The notes beneath the pieces were generated by a model. That model searched no databases and was not told where the DNA came from. It saw only the letters and a list, made by a program, of their open reading frames with translations. Positions 1 through 12,300 of a DNA stretch of 64,000 bases are shown one piece after another (the stretch's first letter is position 1; every line of letters begins with the position of its first letter). The position numbers were made by a program, and so were the translations under genes. The stretch is from Perkinsus olseni. Its lineage: Eukaryota > Perkinsozoa > Perkinsida > Perkinsidae. The stretch lies in NCBI GenBank assembly GCA_013115135.1, contig JABANP010000080.1, positions 62,001 through 126,000 on the forward strand, given 5' to 3'.

Positions 1-1
1 G

Positions 2-70
2 CGTCTTGCTGCCCATAAGGCTGCCAAGCAGGAGGAGGAGACCGAGACCGAGAAGGGCGAGGAGCTTTAA
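2..70 (+). CDS. C-terminal end of an unidentified protein (partial)
   Basis: An open frame enters from the left edge and stops at TAA 68-70. The 22 visible residues are rich in Ala, Lys and Glu (starts RLAAHKAAKQ, ends in GEEL). Such a charged tail is common at the ends of ribosomal and other abundant proteins, but the stretch is too short to assign to a family. Only the last exon is in the window. Confidence 0.6.
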   Translation, partial: RLAAHKAAKQEEETETEKGEEL

Positions 71-945
71 GAATATTTATCGATCTATGCTCTCGTTCTT
101 CGAGGTCACAGTCCGGTATACAGCCAAAAGGCTGCTGAGGGGGATTGTGGGTTCGAGAGGAGCGAGGCGACTTTTAAAGCGATAAATGTTCATCAAAGTC
201 ACTCTGCATCCTGCAGTACATTCAGGAGGAAGTTGTTGCTGGTGAATCTCCTGCTCCAAAATCGAGTGTTTAGTGTGCTGTATGAGTGTAGCTGCTGTTT
301 GCGGGGTGACAGTTGCAAAAGACCCATCTCGTTTCGAGTTCACTATGTTGTGTTATCATCAGTTCATATTGATTAGAGGGTGAGCAGTGGTCCTAGGGTG
401 TACTTAGGGACAGCCCTCTCTAGTGCGAGGGAAGATGGGCGATTTGCATTGGACACCGCCGTAGCATGGCGGTCATACCCCTCTTCCCAGTGTTTCGCCA
501 GTATGGGTTGGTGGATTCTACTCGATCGGGATGGTGGTAATTCCTGAGTGATATGCCCCTCAGGTGGGAGAGCGGATGCGTTCCTTTTTCTTAAGGCAGT
601 GACAGGGATCTCCTCTGAACGACCCCTTTGAATGACTTGTCCGTCATAACTAACTTCATCAGAAAAATCACAAGGCCATCATTCAAAACGGCAACGATAC
701 ATAGCAGAGAGCGTGTTCTTCATGCGCTACGGGGTGGATTCCCCTCCGACTGTTTCAGGAAGAGTTGTGGTATCCTGCCTTGGCAATTTCCAGATGCACT
801 GGTCGTCCAATTGGCAGCCCAATCGGCCCCCGTTGGGGTAGGCCCGGAGGTCGTGTGAGGAGGTCGGATTCCCGCACCCTCTGTACTCCGTGGGGATGAT
901 GAAGGTCCGCTATCTGGCAAGGGGAGCCGAGTAGGCAGCCGCCAT
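71..945. other. Intergenic stretch, no gene supported
   Basis: No reading frame here shows family resemblance. It should hold the 3' flank of the left-edge gene and that of the minus-strand coiled-coil gene. The only local structure noted is a short hairpin at 455-473 (ACCGCC, 7-nt loop, GGCGGT). Confidence 0.4.
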
Positions 946-2922
946 TCACCGTCCGAGTGGCGCGGAGGAACTAGAGGATCTCCATAGACGCCATGAGTTC
1001 TCACCATCCCGTCGCCCCTCACCAGCACTAGTTGCAAGCCTTGCCGTGACAGGGCAGCTCAGTTGTCCGTCTGGGCAGAGGGGAGTGATCGAAGGCACCG
1101 ATTGGGGCGTCTGATGAGACGAGGCATCCAGCGTCGAGCATGTCGAGGACGAGCTGCCTACATCCACGAAGTACCGGTCCTGGACGGCGGCAGACCTTTG
1201 CAAAGAGACAATAGTTTCTTCGATCGTCTTCAAGCGTTCGGCCAGAACCGCTTTACTCTCGACATCACAACTATCTCGGACAGCATTGAGGTCCTGCTGA
1301 AGCTGACAGACCTTCGCCCGAATGGCCGCCATCTCCTAGACAGAGCGTAGCCAGGCTAGGCCAGCGTACTCGGGGGGGAGTTGACAAACCTCATGCACTT
1401 TCCGCATACTAGTTTGAACTCTATTCTCAACTTCCCGTGCGATGCTCGTCGGCTTGCTGGAAGCCTCAATAACCTCACGCCTAGGGATGAGGACTGCGAG
1501 GGGCAGCATTAATGGCGGCTACATCTTCAACATCATCAAAGCTTGTTCGTCATGCATGCTGGCCTGTAGCGCGTCCGCCGCCCTGCAGCTCTGGTCCACT
1601 TTCCTGCTCACTATGGCCACTTTATGGTCGATAACCTTCCAAACCGAGCGTTCCGCCTCGGAGACCAAGGAGGGAGCCGCAGTCACCTTCACGGCCCGCT
1701 TGATTTCGGTTGCCGACATCTCGTCCTCCAATCTGCACCGCTCCATAGTGGACTTCACATGCTTGGCCGCGGCGTTGTCGATGAGTCTCGTGAGGCCCGG
1801 TGAGCCTAGCAGACTCCTCCTGAAACCATCGTCAGTAATGTAATACGCGCTCGCCCTACGCCGTCCTGTGCATGTCCTCAGAGGAGCATACACTACTCGA
1901 AAGGGAGCGAGTCAGCTGGCCTGCCTCTCCAGTCGAGGGTAGGGCCTGCCGGGACAAATCACAGGGGGTGGTAACAACGTGAAGTATTCGGACGCGGTAT
2001 GAGAAGCTGCGATGCTTCTTTCGAGCATTACCGTCTCCTCGACGAGCCTCTTCAGTCTAGTGAGCTCCCGCTGCACGCCAGCAGTCGCCTTGTTGCACTG
2101 CTTCACCGATGCCCTCATTGTCTCCGAGAATCTGCTCTCTCCGCTCCCGCCAATACTCTGATGGTAGTGAGGCCTCCGCGTACAAGTCAGAGGCTTCCAT
2201 CGATTTCCTGATAGACTCTTCCGCCGCCTTTTGTCTGTCCCTGATCTGCCCCAGTTGTTGCGGGAGGGCGAGATCATCGAGACGTCTGCTCAGCGACGGC
2301 GTCGGCAGCACAGCGGCAGCTTCTTCCTACTACCGACTCATCTTCTCTTCAGCCAGTGTGAGTAGCCACTCTTCACGAAGCTCATTTTCGTCTCCCCTGG
2401 ATGAGCCAACTCCGCCACTGCAGACTCGAGGCGAGCCAACCGGGCATCTATCTAAACAGAGCTGCTAGCTCGAGTTCGCGGCGACTCCGACCCTCCCTAC
2501 TGCAGCGGTCTTGGAATCGGCAGCTCCGAGGCCTCGAACAACCTCGCCATGGTCGTCTTCCAGGCGAGTAATTTTCTCATGACAGTCGTCATTCGAACTG
2601 CGCAACTACAACGTTCGGGAGAGCTCCCAAGGACCCTCGTCTTTAGTGTCACCTCGAGGACGTGGTCCTGTAGCATACTGAGCTTAGCATGGATTTCTTT
2701 CAATTGCCTCGAAGTATCTTCCTTCAGTATGGACAGCCATGACACCTACAGAGGTCGGCGTGCTATCCCTCCGAAGGCTCGTCAATCGTACAAGATCCGC
2801 AACTATCGCCTTTCCTCCTTCAAGATCATCGCCGACTCGCCCATTCCCACTATTTTCAGACGTGACCTGTGAGGTTTCTGAGCCGCTCCCAGGACTCTGA
2901 GAAGGGCATCAAGCTCAGCCAT
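946..2922 (-). CDS. Coiled-coil protein, multi-exon, function unknown
   Basis: The likely start is the ATG at 2920-2922 (MAELDALLRVLGAAQKPHR), followed by a GT splice donor. Later exon pieces are charged and heptad-like, for example LKEIHAKLSMLQDHVLEV (about 2600-2700), EIKRAVKVTAAP (about 1700) and VCQLQQDLNAVRDS (about 1270-1310). The last exon turns Ser-rich and stops at 946-948. An apparent in-frame TAG at 1336-1338 is removed by a 54-nt GT-AG intron at 1336-1389 that joins two exons in phase 0. No enzyme motif is visible. A structural or cytoskeletal role is possible but unproven. Intermediate exon boundaries are approximate. Confidence 0.55.
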
Positions 2923-3825
2923 TCACTGCTGTTGTCGCGGCCGGCGTGGCAGTGCCAACTAGACATCAGGCACGTCCAGGACGTGCCCTCCAACGTCACG
3001 TAAATTCCAATCGGGATCTGCAGCCCCCACCCAGAAAGTCCGAGCGGGATGTCTACCATGATCGGCGAAGATTCGCTTAGCTGGCTGGAGTCCCTCTGCG
3101 TTCCATTCTCCTTGACGACGTCGTCCGAGCTCGACGTCACAGCGGTCATGCTACTAAGGAAGCTCCTCGCAATGGACTGCCGTTGACTCACTATCACCGA
3201 TCCCGTCCGAACCCGATAGCAGATGTATTGGCTCTGCCACCATCACCCGTGATTGACTCGAAGCCTCGAAACACGGGGTGCTCAGGAGAAACATCTTGAC
3301 TTCATACTCTTGTAAGGATGTAGCCGACTATTGCCGTCCGCAACTCTCCTCAACCACAACGGCGGACACCAGCCAAAATGGTGGCTATCATCATCATCAT
3401 CAACACTCTCTGCCTCTTCTTCGAGTGGTCAGTCAACGGAGGCGGCGGCAGCGGCAGGACAGAATGTAACACTTGCGTTGGCAGGGGTGTGGTACGTACC
3501 TGCGGAGAAGGCCAGAGGCGATGGTGACACGAGCCAACAGCGTCACCATTACGAATAAGTCAAATAGTATCGCAGACAATCAGGGCATAGGGCAGCAGGG
3601 ACGAAGCGATTGCTAGACACGCCTGAGGGGAAGAAGGATGACGATGCTGGCCTGCCTGACCGGGCAGCTGTGTTACAATATTGATGTACTTCCTCATCGT
3701 CACTGTGAGGAGGGCTCTGGAGGGGGAGGGGCGGAAACTGTTATACTTTATACATTCAAAACATCGGTGGACGGAGGCTTCGAGGTTGATCCAGGAAGGA
3801 GGAGGGCCTGCCGCTGCCGACAACT
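2923..3825. other. Intergenic stretch
   Basis: This lies between two minus-strand genes. A minus-strand open frame at 2856-3197 is Ser-rich at its N-terminus and could be 5' sequence of the coiled-coil gene, but it has no recognisable domain. Low-complexity CAT/CGG repeats around 3390-3450 give His- and Ala-rich translations that I do not treat as genes. Confidence 0.35.
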
Positions 3826-5815
3826 CTAATTACGATTTCCAGCGTCATCTCCGCCAAGACCTGACCGAGCGCACCTTCGGGAGACCAGAGTGCGAGGAGG
3901 GCGGACCTTCTCTGCTGGGCTGATGCTCTTCGAGAGCTCCTCGAGACGCTGGGAAATGGGCACGAGATTGGCGGATACAAAAGACGGCAGCATTCGAGGC
4001 GACATCCTGAAACAAGTTGGCCATCTTCAATCCACAGCGGGGGGCACCAGGCACCTGTCCAAGCCCTGGACCACAGCCACGGTGTGGAGACCAGACCATC
4101 GCCTCTCGTCCTTGTCCTCTACCAACTCACACAGCCGCTCAGCCAAGACCTCGTCGCCTCGCGTGGAATCACTTCTTGACAGTGCCTGGGCGAAGACGGT
4201 TGAACTGTGCACATGAATTACGCCCGACGCAAAGAGGATGGGAGGGCTTTCAAAGGTCTATCAAAACGAAGTTAGTCGAATACAGCGTCGCCCCAAGTTC
4301 CAGAGCCACCGTAGGCGGCAACCGCAGGCGCGAGCGCCTCCCGGACGGCCTACACAAACTAGCCTGGACAAGGAGGCATCATCATCATCGATGCCATTCC
4401 TAATGCTGCTGCTATTGTGATCCAGTGGAGGGCATAGCAACTCCAGTAGTCCTGGCGGAAGGAGTCTGTATGTATTGAGGGCAGAGTAAGTAGCGAGGAA
4501 TGCTAAGCGAGCCAGGCTCCGCCGTGTAACTGACAGCAGAGACCATCATGGGCCTATCGGGGCGTTCAATAGACTCACTGCTCGCCCCTGCCTCAAGTGC
4601 CATAATGGAGGCCTCAATTGACTGCCACTTGAGTTTCATATCCAGAGGAGTCGGCAACATACAGGAGTTCCACGCAGTCCTCGACCTCTCCGCCGTGACT
4701 TTTCAATAAGGCACTTGCTTTGGTATCTGATGGGGTGTTGCCTTGGGGGACGAGGGAGAAGAGCAGGCCCTACTGAAGCCTGCTATGATGCGGCGAGAAT
4801 CCAGCCGCGTGAGAGCGGTCAGCTCCACCAGTTCGAGTGCTCCATGTGGACTCCAGCCGGTACCTAGGCAAGCGTTTTCAGCTATATTATTGCGACGAAC
4901 CGAGTCACCTTCACGCGCCAGGAAATCGTCAGCGAGGAGCTGAGCTAGTCGCGCGCACTTGTCGAAGCATTCTCGACCGTCTGCGGCCGATTCATTGACG
5001 ATATTGAAGTGACTCAGGAGCATAACCAATGACTCTGGGAGATGGTCTGAAGAGGCCAGATGCAGCTAGCTCGAAGACCACAAAAATTCTGGGTACTTTT
5101 CTCTCCTTCTGGGCAGCACTCGATGCCCGCATCACAAACAACGTCCAGAAGCTTCTCGAAGAGCTGGCGGGACATCGGACACCACGAGCCCGACTCGGTG
5201 CTCGCAACAGTCGAAATAGAGCTGCAGGAGTTCGGCTCGCTAGGCCGACCAGCAGCTGCGCTTGAAGATTTGTTGCTGCCTTCAGTGGAGGCCAATTGCG
5301 CCGCCCAGGCACCTGAACAGAGCGGACGCGCTGGAAGCAGCAGATCTCTGCGCGGACGACAGCCCTACTTGATCGGAACAGGCCGGGGACGGCGGAGGCA
5401 TCGAAGGGTTTCTGGCTTGTACGTAAGATGAGTTCAATACTATGATAGGCCTGAACCATCCCGAGGTGCAGGGGTGTCCGGAATCTCGCGAACTTGCCTT
5501 ATCTAGAAATTCCTCATGCACCACCCCAGACCCGACTATGGCCCATAGCAACTCGGACAGATCCTTCGCCTTGAGTTTGAATAAGAGACGGCCACGACTG
5601 CAGAGGTACTCGCTGGAGCGTCTCATGAGAATCGATAGAGTCCCGGGTGTCCTTCTCGAGCCTGAGAAAAGATACCGCCAGTTTCCTAGATTTGCAGAAG
5701 AGAATGCCGAGTCGTGTTCGTCAGACTGGACTAACGGGAAGCTAGGCGCTGACGGAAAACTCTCTTCTAGAGAGACTTGAACTGTTGAAAGAAAGAACAC
5801 TGCAACCCGGATCAA
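3826..5815 (-). CDS. Helical-repeat protein, HPR/RAP-like, putative organellar RNA-binding
   Basis: The exon near 5530-5600 reads LKAKDLSELLWAIVGSG. This is the signature of heptatricopeptide/octotricopeptide-type helical repeats (a Leu-Ser...Trp-Ala core) found in RAP-associated organellar RNA-binding proteins of alveolates and algae. Further alpha-helical pieces follow: ECFDKCARLAQLLADDF (about 4970), ALELVELTALTRLDSRRI (about 4830) and ISQRLEELSKSISPAEK (about 3900). The last frame stops at TAG 3826-3828. Proteins of this class usually bind mitochondrial or plastid transcripts or rRNA fragments. That role is inferred here. No RAP domain was identified. The start and most splice sites are uncertain, and a similar gene lies upstream on the same strand. 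Confidence 0.5.
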
Positions 5816-6378
5816 AAGCGGTTCTTCACTCGAAAAAATTTAGTGGTCCAGTGAGAGTATCAGAATTGGATTGTCTTGGCGGCGCTCTGATAGAAAAAGG
5901 CGAGAGTTGCCTTCAACCAACCGTCGGGCTTTCCGGACTAAGTGCTCGCAGAAAACTCAGGAGAAAGATCTTGGATAATACTATGCATGGGCGAAACGAT
6001 TCCCACGTGCGTCATTCATTGCTCCGATCATGTGGACGTTTGGGCCGTTGCTGTAGGGTAAGCGCTGATGGCTCACGCTCCCCAATCACAGCGCGCCCAA
6101 TGCTCCTGCTGAAGAAGAAGTTGAAGTTTGACTCGTCTCACTAGAAAGGCCCAACCTTCTCCTTCTCCTCGCTGTATGACCAGGCATCTGTTCGAGCTGG
6201 GCCACCATTTTCCCCAGATCTCACCAGCAGTAACAATCAGAGAGCCGTCATGCTTCATCGTCAGCATGGCGTACCAGAGCGGCTTACCTTCGACGGTCTA
6301 TTCGGATTGACTATCTGCTGTGTGACCGGTCCCCGCAAGTGCCTCGCTGATAGTACGCTCGCCACGCTGGAACCCCAT

Positions 6379-6999
6379 CATTGGAGTTTCACCTGTTTAA
6401 CACGTAAAACAGTTTTACGCGAGGTGTTTTACGCGAAAAACGCGATGTGTTGTGTAGTCATATCACTTCGCGTGATAACGCTAGTGTAAAACGCAATAAC
6501 GCGTTTAACACTCAAGTCAAAACGCGTTATGGCGTTAGAAAAACGCGTTTTTCACTACACGTGTAAAAACGTGGCTATTTCAACGCGTTATAACCTTATC
6601 CCTGTCGGTCTCATATTCGTAGACAAGGCGGTCGGCCGCCAAGGGCGGTCTGTGCCTGTCGTATTCTCGTAAACTTTGACTTCCTTTATGGTCAGCAAAC
6701 CGGTATAGGCTTGGGTCTGTAATAATCGTCGTATGCGTGGATAAAGTATTTGAACACCCATGTTGTTGAATTGACGGTCAGGGGAGTGTCTGTCGTCGCA
6801 ATGGTGAGTTTTTGCTGGGAAAAAATTGAAAGTCTTGGGCATAACACCAGGGGCGTTATGATCACGCGTTTTACACCGAGCGTGTATAACACATTTCGCG
6901 TTTCACGCGTTATATGTGGTATTTCAGGCCATAACGCGTTGTGCTATGCGTTATGCGTTAAACACTAGCGCTTTACATAACGGGGGTGAAACTCCATTG
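6379..6999. mobile_element. Non-autonomous DNA element with terminal inverted repeats (MITE-like)
   Basis: The left end at 6379-6393 reads CATTGGAGTTTCACC. The right end at 6985-6999 is its reverse complement with one mismatch, giving 15-bp terminal inverted repeats 621 bp apart. Just inside each end are related subterminal segments rich in AACGCG and TTTACGCG (CGCTAGTGT followed by AACGCA occurs in opposite orientation at about 6480 and 6960). The middle (about 6600-6830) differs in composition and holds no transposase frame. No clear target-site duplication was seen beside the repeats. It fits a MITE or deleted DNA transposon lodged between two genes. Confidence 0.75.
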
Positions 7000-7113
7000 C
7001 TCGGGCTGAGGCAAGCTCTTTATCCGGAGTGACCTTAACTAGTTCAGCTGTTTTCCGCCTTCATTTTCTTCAATCTATGCAGGCCCTCCTTCCAAGTTTT
7101 TGTCGTGGTTGCC

Positions 7114-8922
7114 TCAGCCCGGCCGAGTCGGCCGCTGTCGCGTTTTAGCATGTCGACCACAATGGCCCCTCTCGTGACGGAAAAGCTTCTCCCGGAAAAG
7201 GGAGGCAGATGCAAGACAGGGTAAACCTAACTTTCTCCCCTCGCTCGGGAGCTTCCTGGAACCATGACCCATCAGCCTCCGCGGGCTCGCAAAGCGCCTC
7301 CTCCTGGCGTATCGTCGTAGGTAGTGGCATAGACACATAGACACGGGAATGTCGGTGCAACTTGCTCAACAGAGTTCCTCGACAGCCAACCACAGCCTCA
7401 GGAGTGATGGCAACCGCACATTGAGCAGCATTGAGGACGAACACGACTATTCTCAGGGACCAAAGCTTGGGAGCCCCAATTCGGGGCGCCACAACCAGCC
7501 TGCCCGCCAGTTAAAGCCTGGTAATGCTCATAGCGACGCAGTTAAACGATATGCGTTCGCTGGTCGGCTTTCACGATGAAAGGTTCATCCTTCCATCCTG
7601 GAAGTCGAACGATTTCGAAAATTTCGCCGCTCCCATTTTAATTTCGTTTCGCTGGCATAACAGAGGAACTCACTCTTGTTTTTTAAGGCCTCCTTCCTGC
7701 CTTGAGACAGAGCCCAGGCGAGCGACGCCAATGATGCCGGCGGGAAACGTCTCAACCGGCAAGTGCGCTACACAGAAGCCGGCCGTTATGTCACAGACCT
7801 CCGAGAAGCCCTCCATAACCGATCTAATCAAAAGAACATATCAGAGAGCGAGGACACGGTTGAAACCTACGCTGACATATCCCTTATAGTGGCGATGGCC
7901 CACATCACCGAGGATAGCTCAACTGGCTTAAATCCTTTCAGGAACGATTCGCCGCTCAGCCTAATTCTCCCAACCACATAAGAGAACCTGCCAAGCGAGA
8001 GTTCCCCGACAGTATTTAGCGACAGAATACGAGAGTGAATGCACGTACATGTCATTGACGATCTCTTCTAGTTCATGAGACTGCCATGGCTGGTCCAGAA
8101 ATGACCGGGACTTTGCCAGTGACCAGCAAAGGTTCGTCACATCAGGTGGATTCATCAGCTGGGACATGGCGAGTGACTTCTCCACCACCTAAACACAGAC
8201 TGGCGTGAAACCTAAAACTAGCGAATTCTCCAGATGGCCGAGGGCCTCCTAGACATACAGTGCGGAGTAAAGGCATATCCACAATGCGGAGCTTAGCCAT
8301 CGCCCAGGAGAGGTTGGCGAGGTGCTGACAGCTGCAGTCTTCCTCGAGACGGCCTGCAGGCAACAGCAGTATCTCACTACTGCACGATCAAGGCACGAAG
8401 ACGCCGGTGAGCTTACACTGATGTAGGAGGGTTTGTATTTCCGCTCGATGGTTGGTAGCTGCTTCTTTAGCGTGGAATCTGGCTAGGCGATGGAACAGGG
8501 TAGCCCAGTTGACGGTGTTGAACATCAGACCTGAGCAAGCGCCCTGAACGAGCATCCGCAGCCGACGGGCTTTCCTACGGTTCGTCTTGGCCACTTTGAT
8601 CAGATCCGAAACCGTGGCCTTGGGATTAGTCAAAGTCCTGTTAATGTTCACTTGCTCTTTCGCCAGTACGAAGGAGTCCTGCCTGCCCTGGTCAGATGGA
8701 CTGGTCTAAAGATGATAAAGCCTTGAGAGACCTGGCGGCGGCATGCGTCTCCGACCTTCGAGCTGTGACGCCGCGACCCCGTGTAACCCGGCTTCTCGTC
8801 TGCTGCTGCCGGTAGACTCGCAGCTGTGGTCGATACTTCCGACTGTGCTGAAAGACAAGCGACAGTAGTTGAGATGGCGAGAGGCATATCAAGCGGACGT
8901 ACTGAGGTAGTTCTTCCTCCAC
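7114..8922 (-). CDS. Helical-repeat protein, HPR-type, putative organellar RNA-binding
   Basis: Repeated helical units are readable in several exons: LANLSWAMAKLRIVDMPLL (about 8270-8330), VTNLCWSLAKSRSFLDQPW (about 8080-8140) and VELSSVMWAIATIRD (about 7870-7920). The Asn-Leu-Ser/Cys-Trp-x-Xaa-Ala-Lys core is that of heptatricopeptide repeats. The exon at 8388-8675 (ending TLLHQCKLTGVF) is helical and basic and opens after an AG acceptor near 8676. The 5' exon (about 8700-8922) is Ala/Ser-rich and could be a targeting peptide. The likely role is RNA binding in mitochondrion or relict plastid, from family knowledge only. The 3' exons below 7850 are not confidently joined. Confidence 0.55.
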
Positions 8923-9306
8923 CTTCGACCGTCGCCTAGCAGACTGCCGTAACCAACATCCTGTGGATCGTCGCTGCCCTCCTTATCCTGACCACGGAAA
9001 CCATTCGGCCCCTAACCAAAGGCTTCCATACTATACCTTCCCGGAGCCGCTGGCGGACACAGACGATGGCGAGGCCTTAACGACCGGAGTTCGACGGCTC
9101 ATTATTAATAAATATGAAACAAATTGCCTCACCGAACAGCATAAAGTCGATGAAGCAGCAGAAACGATCCCAACCACCGACTTGCAGACATGGCAGTTTC
9201 AACCGCACAGGAAAGGGAAGACAATCTCCTGAGGCCGACTTAGAAACTATTAAGACAGTGGTGGTAACGTGGGAATCAAATGTTCTGCAATAATCGAGGT
9301 TCAACC

Positions 9307-12300
9307 TCAAGGCAAGGCGCCACTCGGCTGGTAGTAGCCGCCGCCAGCTCCGCCACCTGATAGATCTGCCAACGACGTGTACCGATCCAAGTACCGCTTC
9401 TCGTCCTCGGCCGTGACCTGAAAACGTCCAGGAGATGTTGGAAAGGGTCGAGACCGATAGGCATAGACTCACGGTGAATTTCGGAGTCGCAAATGCTGAG
9501 ATTCTGTTCTTCCTCTCTGGCCGACTCGCCGCCACTTCCACCAGCTGTGAGGGCCATCTCGAGAACGTGCTGCTCCGCTTCGACGCCTCCGTAGGCGAAC
9601 TTCAGGCCAGACTTCCGTACTGACTCATCGAAGTCGGCTATGACCTGCGGATCGGCATGACCACCCCGAGGCAGACCGACACGTCTTCGCCCGCAGCAAA
9701 GCCCCATCAACAGCAAGGGGCGGTTACCTTGAAACTGTATCCCTGATCGACCAAGTACTTCTGCCGCTTCAATGCATATTCCTTCTCTGGCGTGTCCTTC
9801 GAGACAAGAGAATAAAAGTACCTAACAAAACCACTTCTCCGCTTCCTCTGCTCCCAGTGCTCTCCTGATGAACAAAGACAACACTCGCGTACGCATTGAA
9901 GCCAGCATCGTCTCGGTAAGCCTTCGGTCGAAGGATTCTTCCAAGCCTCTGAGCCTCCTGCCGTCGACTGCCGTAATGTGAGCTAATTTGTATCACCACA
10001 TTAGCATTGGGGATATCGATAGCGTTATCGCCGACCTGTGCACAACAACCGCGGTAACTCAGGCACTCTGACGTGACGCCGGTCACCAACCTGGGAGAGG
10101 TAGATACAGTTGATCTTGTCGCTGTGCTGGAAGCAGCGAATACAAGCCATTCTCTCAGCCATGCTGACACTGCCGCAAATGAAAGCCTTCTTGGTCCGCT
10201 GCGCCATCTCCTTCAGCAAGACGACATTATCGCAGAAGACGATGATCTTGTCCCCTCGAGACTCATGCAAGGCGACTAGGTACTCGCAGGCGGTCAACTT
10301 GTTAGTATTCGACGTGTACCTAAGATTCGCTCCAACCCGCGGCTCCAACCAAAACGCCTACAAGGCTCTCTTAACGTGGTAGCTGCTTGTCTCCAGGTAG
10401 GCCTTCCAGAAGAGAGGCGGCATCTCGCTCCACACCTCGATACACTGGACCTGATGAAAGGTAGGGATAGAAAGAAGACCCACAGCCACGGGTGGGCATA
10501 CTCTGGCCAAGTATCCAGCATTAACAAGTTCCTGCCAGTTCGCCTCGTACAGTTTGGGCCCGATGAGGTATTGCAGATCCTCGACGAGCTCATCCTCTCG
10601 CACCAGAGTCGCAGTGAGACCTGACGGATGCAGTCGAGATCTATTTTGCGATAATTCTATCACAAGTTGAGACTGCCCTACCCAGTTTGCAGTGAGCGCG
10701 GACCGTAGTTGCCACTGAACGGAACGTCTTAGCTGGCATAACTTGAACCTGCATCGCGACCATCACGGAGGAAGGCCGAGCGAGTGTCGCTACCTCATCC
10801 GCCACTAGTAGACCCCACTCCAGCTTAGTAACAGACTCAAACACAGCCTTGGACGCCCGGGACATCCTCTCGTACGACACCGAGAACATACTGTACCTGC
10901 ATCAGGATTGTCGCGATAGTGGTCAGCCTCGAGAGGAGCGACGAAAGCTTCAACTCGCATGCCGATAGGCATGTTTGATTCAACCGAATCTTAGGAGAAT
11001 CAGAGAACAAAGCAGACGAGGACTGTGCCACGCAAGGCAATGCCGAATTTTGGTTCCCGCCACCACAACGTACGTGCTGATGAGGATGCATGGACGATCC
11101 TCAGGAATGGGCTGCTTGTTCTCAGCCGTGAGTGTGATAACATCTTCCGGTGATATCGAACAGAAGAGCTCAAACTGCCGCTTCCACTGGTCTACCGCCA
11201 CTGCCGTTGTCGTCAGGACCTGACCAGAACAATAACCGTGCTTCGGTCTCTTCACACGCCCAGCCCACCATAGTCCTTTTCTTCATGGTAGCCGCCGCAG
11301 TGATCCCCACCAACGTCTTGCCAGCACCACAGGGCAACACAATCATACCTATGAAAAAAGCATCGTCACCATACAGACTTCCTCCAGCTCCTCCTCTCCT
11401 ACCGCTCCGAGCGCGACTGCCGCTAAACATCTTGTGGAGGGACCTCTCCTGATACGGTCGGACGACGGTAGTGGGCCTACAGCGACCACACATCTACGAC
11501 AACTCCATCTACCCGCCGCATGGTCGAGGCATGTACAGACCCTCCGCTTTAAGAGCGAGTAGGGGCGACGGTTGTCCATTTGTCGCCAGCGCGGCCGCTG
11601 GTCGATCGAAACGCGATCCTGGCTACCCCACCTGAACTGCATGTTGATGTAGTTGGAGTCATCGTCATCACGGAAGTCGTATTCCTCCAGTAAGGGTATC
11701 CGGATCTCACGATATCTGCCGAAAATACAACAATATGAATCGCTTCGCTCCGCTCAACCTACGCAGTAGCCTTCACTGTTTCAACGTCAGCCGAGTTGAT
11801 CTCGAACATGTGGACGACCTGCGGATCCGCCTTCTCCCCAGTAGAGTTGGCGGCCCCAGGGTTGACCTCTGCCGTTGTAGCTAAACACAAGATTGCCACG
11901 CCCAGGGACACGTAGCCACGGTTGCTGCTTTACCGCACCACCATCCACCAACCCTAACGCCCGCCACGTGAAGTGAAGTCCACAAAGACGGTCCGCGTTC
12001 ATTCAATGATATGAAATGAATGAAAATAATATATATAATGTAATACCATATTTTAGGGTATTACTATGAAAATGGTATAAATTAAGTCCGGTACATGGTA
12101 TAATATACCATAATTAATACCGTAACATTCTCAATGAACATAAATATATAGGACATCCTATAATGACACAATAACATAATATTACAAGAGCATTTGATTA
12201 ACGACACCGGGTTGCTAAATGGGATTGCGACATCATCACTAACAACCAGACTGTCCCTATTATCAACCATAACCGTTGGCCGCCACAGGCAGCTACTCGT

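Noticed and set aside
455..473. Hairpin containing CCGTAGC, reminiscent of alveolate spliced-leader sequence
   Set aside because: Only a few bases match. There is no spliced-leader length or donor context.
1336..1338. In-frame TAG within coiled-coil coding sequence, suggesting stop-codon reassignment
   Set aside because: A standard 54-nt GT-AG intron (1336-1389) removes it and keeps phase.
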